Of a stretch of 16,093 nucleotides of DNA, positions 14,379 to 16,093 are shown piece after piece (within the stretch, counting starts at the first letter, position 1; each line of letters opens with the position of its first letter). The translations under genes were made by a program, and so were the position numbers. The DNA comes from JBBQKF01 sp038326615 (lineage in GTDB: Bacteria > Bacillota > Clostridia > Saccharofermentanales > UBA5734). The DNA lies in the NCBI GenBank assembly GCA_038326615.1, contig JBBQKF010000072.1:1-16093 (forward strand). The letters are read 5' to 3'. The notes beneath the pieces were generated by a model, which saw nothing but the letters and a program-made list of their open reading frames with translations, made no database searches and was not told the DNA's origin.

Positions 14379-16093
14379 ATGGCAATTAATGTTTTATGTG
14401 GAGAATCTAAAAGTGCACTAACCAAAGAATGTATTTCTCAAATACATGAATATAATAAGCAATTTCCGTATAAAAGATGCATACTTATTGTTCCTGAAAC
14501 GTCAAAGATGGATATGGAGTATGAGTTTTTATCAAACCCTGATGTAGAGGGAATGATGATGACTGAAGTTTTATCTTTCAGTCGTTTTTGTTATAGAATT
14601 TTGGGAGAAATTGGACAAGTCTCAGACAACATCATTGATGATGCCGGCAAATCAATGCTTATTTATAAAATTCTCAAAGACAATGAAGACGAATGGATTG
14701 TTTTTCGGAATCTTTGTCAAAAGCCTGGTTTCGTATCAGAGATTATTTCTGTAATGGGGGATTTAAAAAGAGTTTTAATTGACGCGGATCAGCTTTTTGC
14801 TGCATCCGAAAAAATCGAAGATACAATCCTTGCACGTAAAGCCAAGGAACTTTCAATTCTTTTTCGTGAATATCAGATGGCACTTGATAAATCATCACTT
14901 CGAGATCCACAGGAAAATTATTTAAGAACAGCAAATTGCCTTATAGATATAAATCGCCAAAAACAAAATGGGAATCTTATCTGGCCAACCGATTCTTTAG
15001 AGTGGGTTTTCAACTGCAAAATCTGGATTACGGGGTTTGGTGAAAGCCGTGACTTTACAATGCAGGAATATGCAATTATTGAGGCTCTAAACAAGTGCTG
15101 TGACATTATTATTACTTGTGTATGCGCAAAACCTATGAATGTCTCTGAAAAACAAAACTTTGGGGTCACGCTCTTTCGTGCCGGTGAAGCCTGTATCGTG
15201 GGGCTTAGTAAAAAAGGCCTTCTTTTATCCGCGCCACGATACCTAGACGAAACTAAACAAAATGTGTTTTCTCATATTGTTGATTGCTGGAAAAATCAAA
15301 AGGCGTTTCCTTTTTTGCCTGCGAAAGAAATTTCTAATATAAAATCGGACCAAAATGAACAAGAAAATCTAAATTATTCAGCACAATTTAATCCAGAAAT
15401 CTCTCAGGAAAACTTTCAAATCAGTTTCGAAAATATGAATTTTAAAACGAATTGCAATTTTGAACAAAACAAACAACCTTTACCTTTAATGGCTGTGAAA
15501 TTTATTCCTGAAATTATCACAATAGCAAATACAAATTCTAAACGTGAAGAAGTTTCTATTCTTGCCGGCCAAATAAGAAATCTCGTTGAACAAGGAAATT
15601 ACAGATACCGCGACATAGCAGTAATGGCAACAAGTATTGAATCATATATTCCCTTAATAAATGCAGTGTTCAAAGATGCGGATATTCCGTACTTTATTGA
15701 TGAGAAAAAATCGCTTAAAAGCACATCACTTGTTAGAATGATTAGAGGCCTGCTTGACCTGAATGTTTTCCAATGGTCACCTCAAACTCTTATGAATTAT
15801 ATAAGAGCAGGATTTTGCAATACAACAACTTCTGAAAATGATGAGTTTGAAACATTCATGCTATCGCGAGGCATTAAATTTCGCAAACAATTTTTCGATG
15901 ATAACAGATTTGCATGCGACTGGGATTTAATCAAGGCAATTTCTGACGAAGACGAGGGCGAAAGCGAAGACAAAAGCGAAGACAAAAGCGAAGACAAAAG
16001 CGAAGACAAAAGCGAAGACAAAAGCGAAGACAAAAGCGAAGACAAAAGCGAAGACAAAAGCGAAGACAAAATCGAAGACAAAAGCGAAGACAA
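14379..16093 (+). CDS. addB: AddB-like helicase-nuclease subunit (3' end outside the window)
   Basis: The frame runs open from the ATG at 14379 (GGGGTG 5 nt before it) to the window end, 571 codons. AddB with AddA processes double-strand DNA ends for recombination. AddB-like stretches are LIVPETSKMDMEYEFL, TEVLSFSRFCYRILGEIG, KPGFVSEIISVMGDLKR, LRDPQENYL, WITGFGESRDFTMQEYAII and the later DIAVMATSIESYIPLINAVF. Three things are odd. The N-terminal P-loop reads CGESKSALTKE and lacks the usual GxGK(S/T). An Asn/Gln/Glu-rich insert lies at about residues 320-367. From residue 529 the protein becomes a Ser-Glu-Asp-Lys tandem repeat up to the window end. The C-terminal nuclease domain with its iron-sulphur cysteines would lie outside. 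It could be a divergent or partly inactive AddB. Confidence 0.8.
   Translation, partial: MAINVLCGESKSALTKECISQIHEYNKQFPYKRCILIVPETSKMDMEYEFLSNPDVEGMMMTEVLSFSRFCYRILGEIGQVSDNIIDDAGKSMLIYKILKDNEDEWIVFRNLCQKPGFVSEIISVMGDLKRVLIDADQLFAASEKIEDTILARKAKELSILFREYQMALDKSSLRDPQENYLRTANCLIDINRQKQNGNLIWPTDSLEWVFNCKIWITGFGESRDFTMQEYAIIEALNKCCDIIITCVCAKPMNVSEKQNFGVTLFRAGEACIVGLSKKGLLLSAPRYLDETKQNVFSHIVDCWKNQKAFPFLPAKEISNIKSDQNEQENLNYSAQFNPEISQENFQISFENMNFKTNCNFEQNKQPLPLMAVKFIPEIITIANTNSKREEVSILAGQIRNLVEQGNYRYRDIAVMATSIESYIPLINAVFKDADIPYFIDEKKSLKSTSLVRMIRGLLDLNVFQWSPQTLMNYIRAGFCNTTTSENDEFETFMLSRGIKFRKQFFDDNRFACDWDLIKAISDEDEGESEDKSEDKSEDKSEDKSEDKSEDKSEDKSEDKSEDKIEDKSED
15963..16093 (+). repeat. 12-bp tandem repeat inside addB coding (Ser-Glu-Asp-Lys)n
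   Basis: The unit AGCGAAGACAAA is repeated head to tail, with ten complete copies (15963-16082) and an eleventh cut by the window end. Only the tenth copy differs, ATC for AGC, giving Ile for Ser. Units are nearly identical at the DNA level, including third codon positions, which points to recent slippage expansion. Because 12 is a multiple of 3, gain or loss of copies keeps the reading frame. The total copy number is unknown. Confidence 0.95.

Noticed and set aside
15797..16093. Minus-strand ORF rich in Leu and Ser (SSLLSSLL...)
   Set aside because: It is the complement of the 12-bp array in addB. The + strand frame has clear AddB similarity across the same bases.
15963..16093. CRISPR-like array
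   Set aside because: The 12-bp units are head to tail with no spacers and lie in a coding frame.

Overview
The window looks like a chromosomal piece of a low-G+C Gram-positive bacterium of the Clostridia type. The evidence is the A+T-rich DNA, AGGAGG-type ribosome binding sites, a TTG start, an AddB-type helicase-nuclease gene, a Lon protease and a surface protein with a P-x-T-G-D sorting signal. All protein-coding genes are on the + strand. I found no rRNA, tRNA, CRISPR array or transposase gene.

Layout. (1) 2-889: the 3' end of a modular surface protein with Pro/Thr/Ser linkers and a C-terminal wall anchor, followed by a 59-bp inverted repeat (907-965). (2) 1016-3934: a large GH106-like glycosyl hydrolase with no signal peptide. 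(3) 3935-4800: a long non-coding stretch holding a sigma-A-like promoter and a perfect 20-bp palindrome of LacI operator type at its start site. (4) 4801-10286: a sugar cluster of a LacI-family regulator, an isomerase-like TIM barrel, two different Gfo/Idh/MocA oxidoreductases and a ThuA-like protein. The 312-nt gap after lacI carries several mini-ORFs, one overlapping the next start codon by ATGA. (5) 10383-14037: lon with its own extended -10 promoter and an unusual lysine-rich N-terminus, then an aldo/keto reductase with two 4Fe-4S motifs. (6) 14038-14378: a gap with a MITE-like inverted repeat flanked by 11-bp direct repeats. (7) 14379-16093: the start of an addB-like gene, cut by the window end inside a 12-bp tandem repeat coding (Ser-Glu-Asp-Lys)n.

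How the genes may work together. The LacI regulator probably represses its own promoter and, by read-through, the four enzyme genes behind it. Two NAD-dependent sugar dehydrogenases beside a metal-dependent TIM-barrel enzyme and a ThuA protein recall known bacterial 3-keto-sugar chemistry: oxidation at C3, elimination or isomerisation, then re-reduction. No kinase, transporter or classical glycosidase lies inside the operon. The cytoplasmic GH106-like enzyme just upstream may feed it, but has no shared promoter that I can see. The substrate cannot be read from the sequence. Lon, the reductase and addB look like unrelated neighbours.
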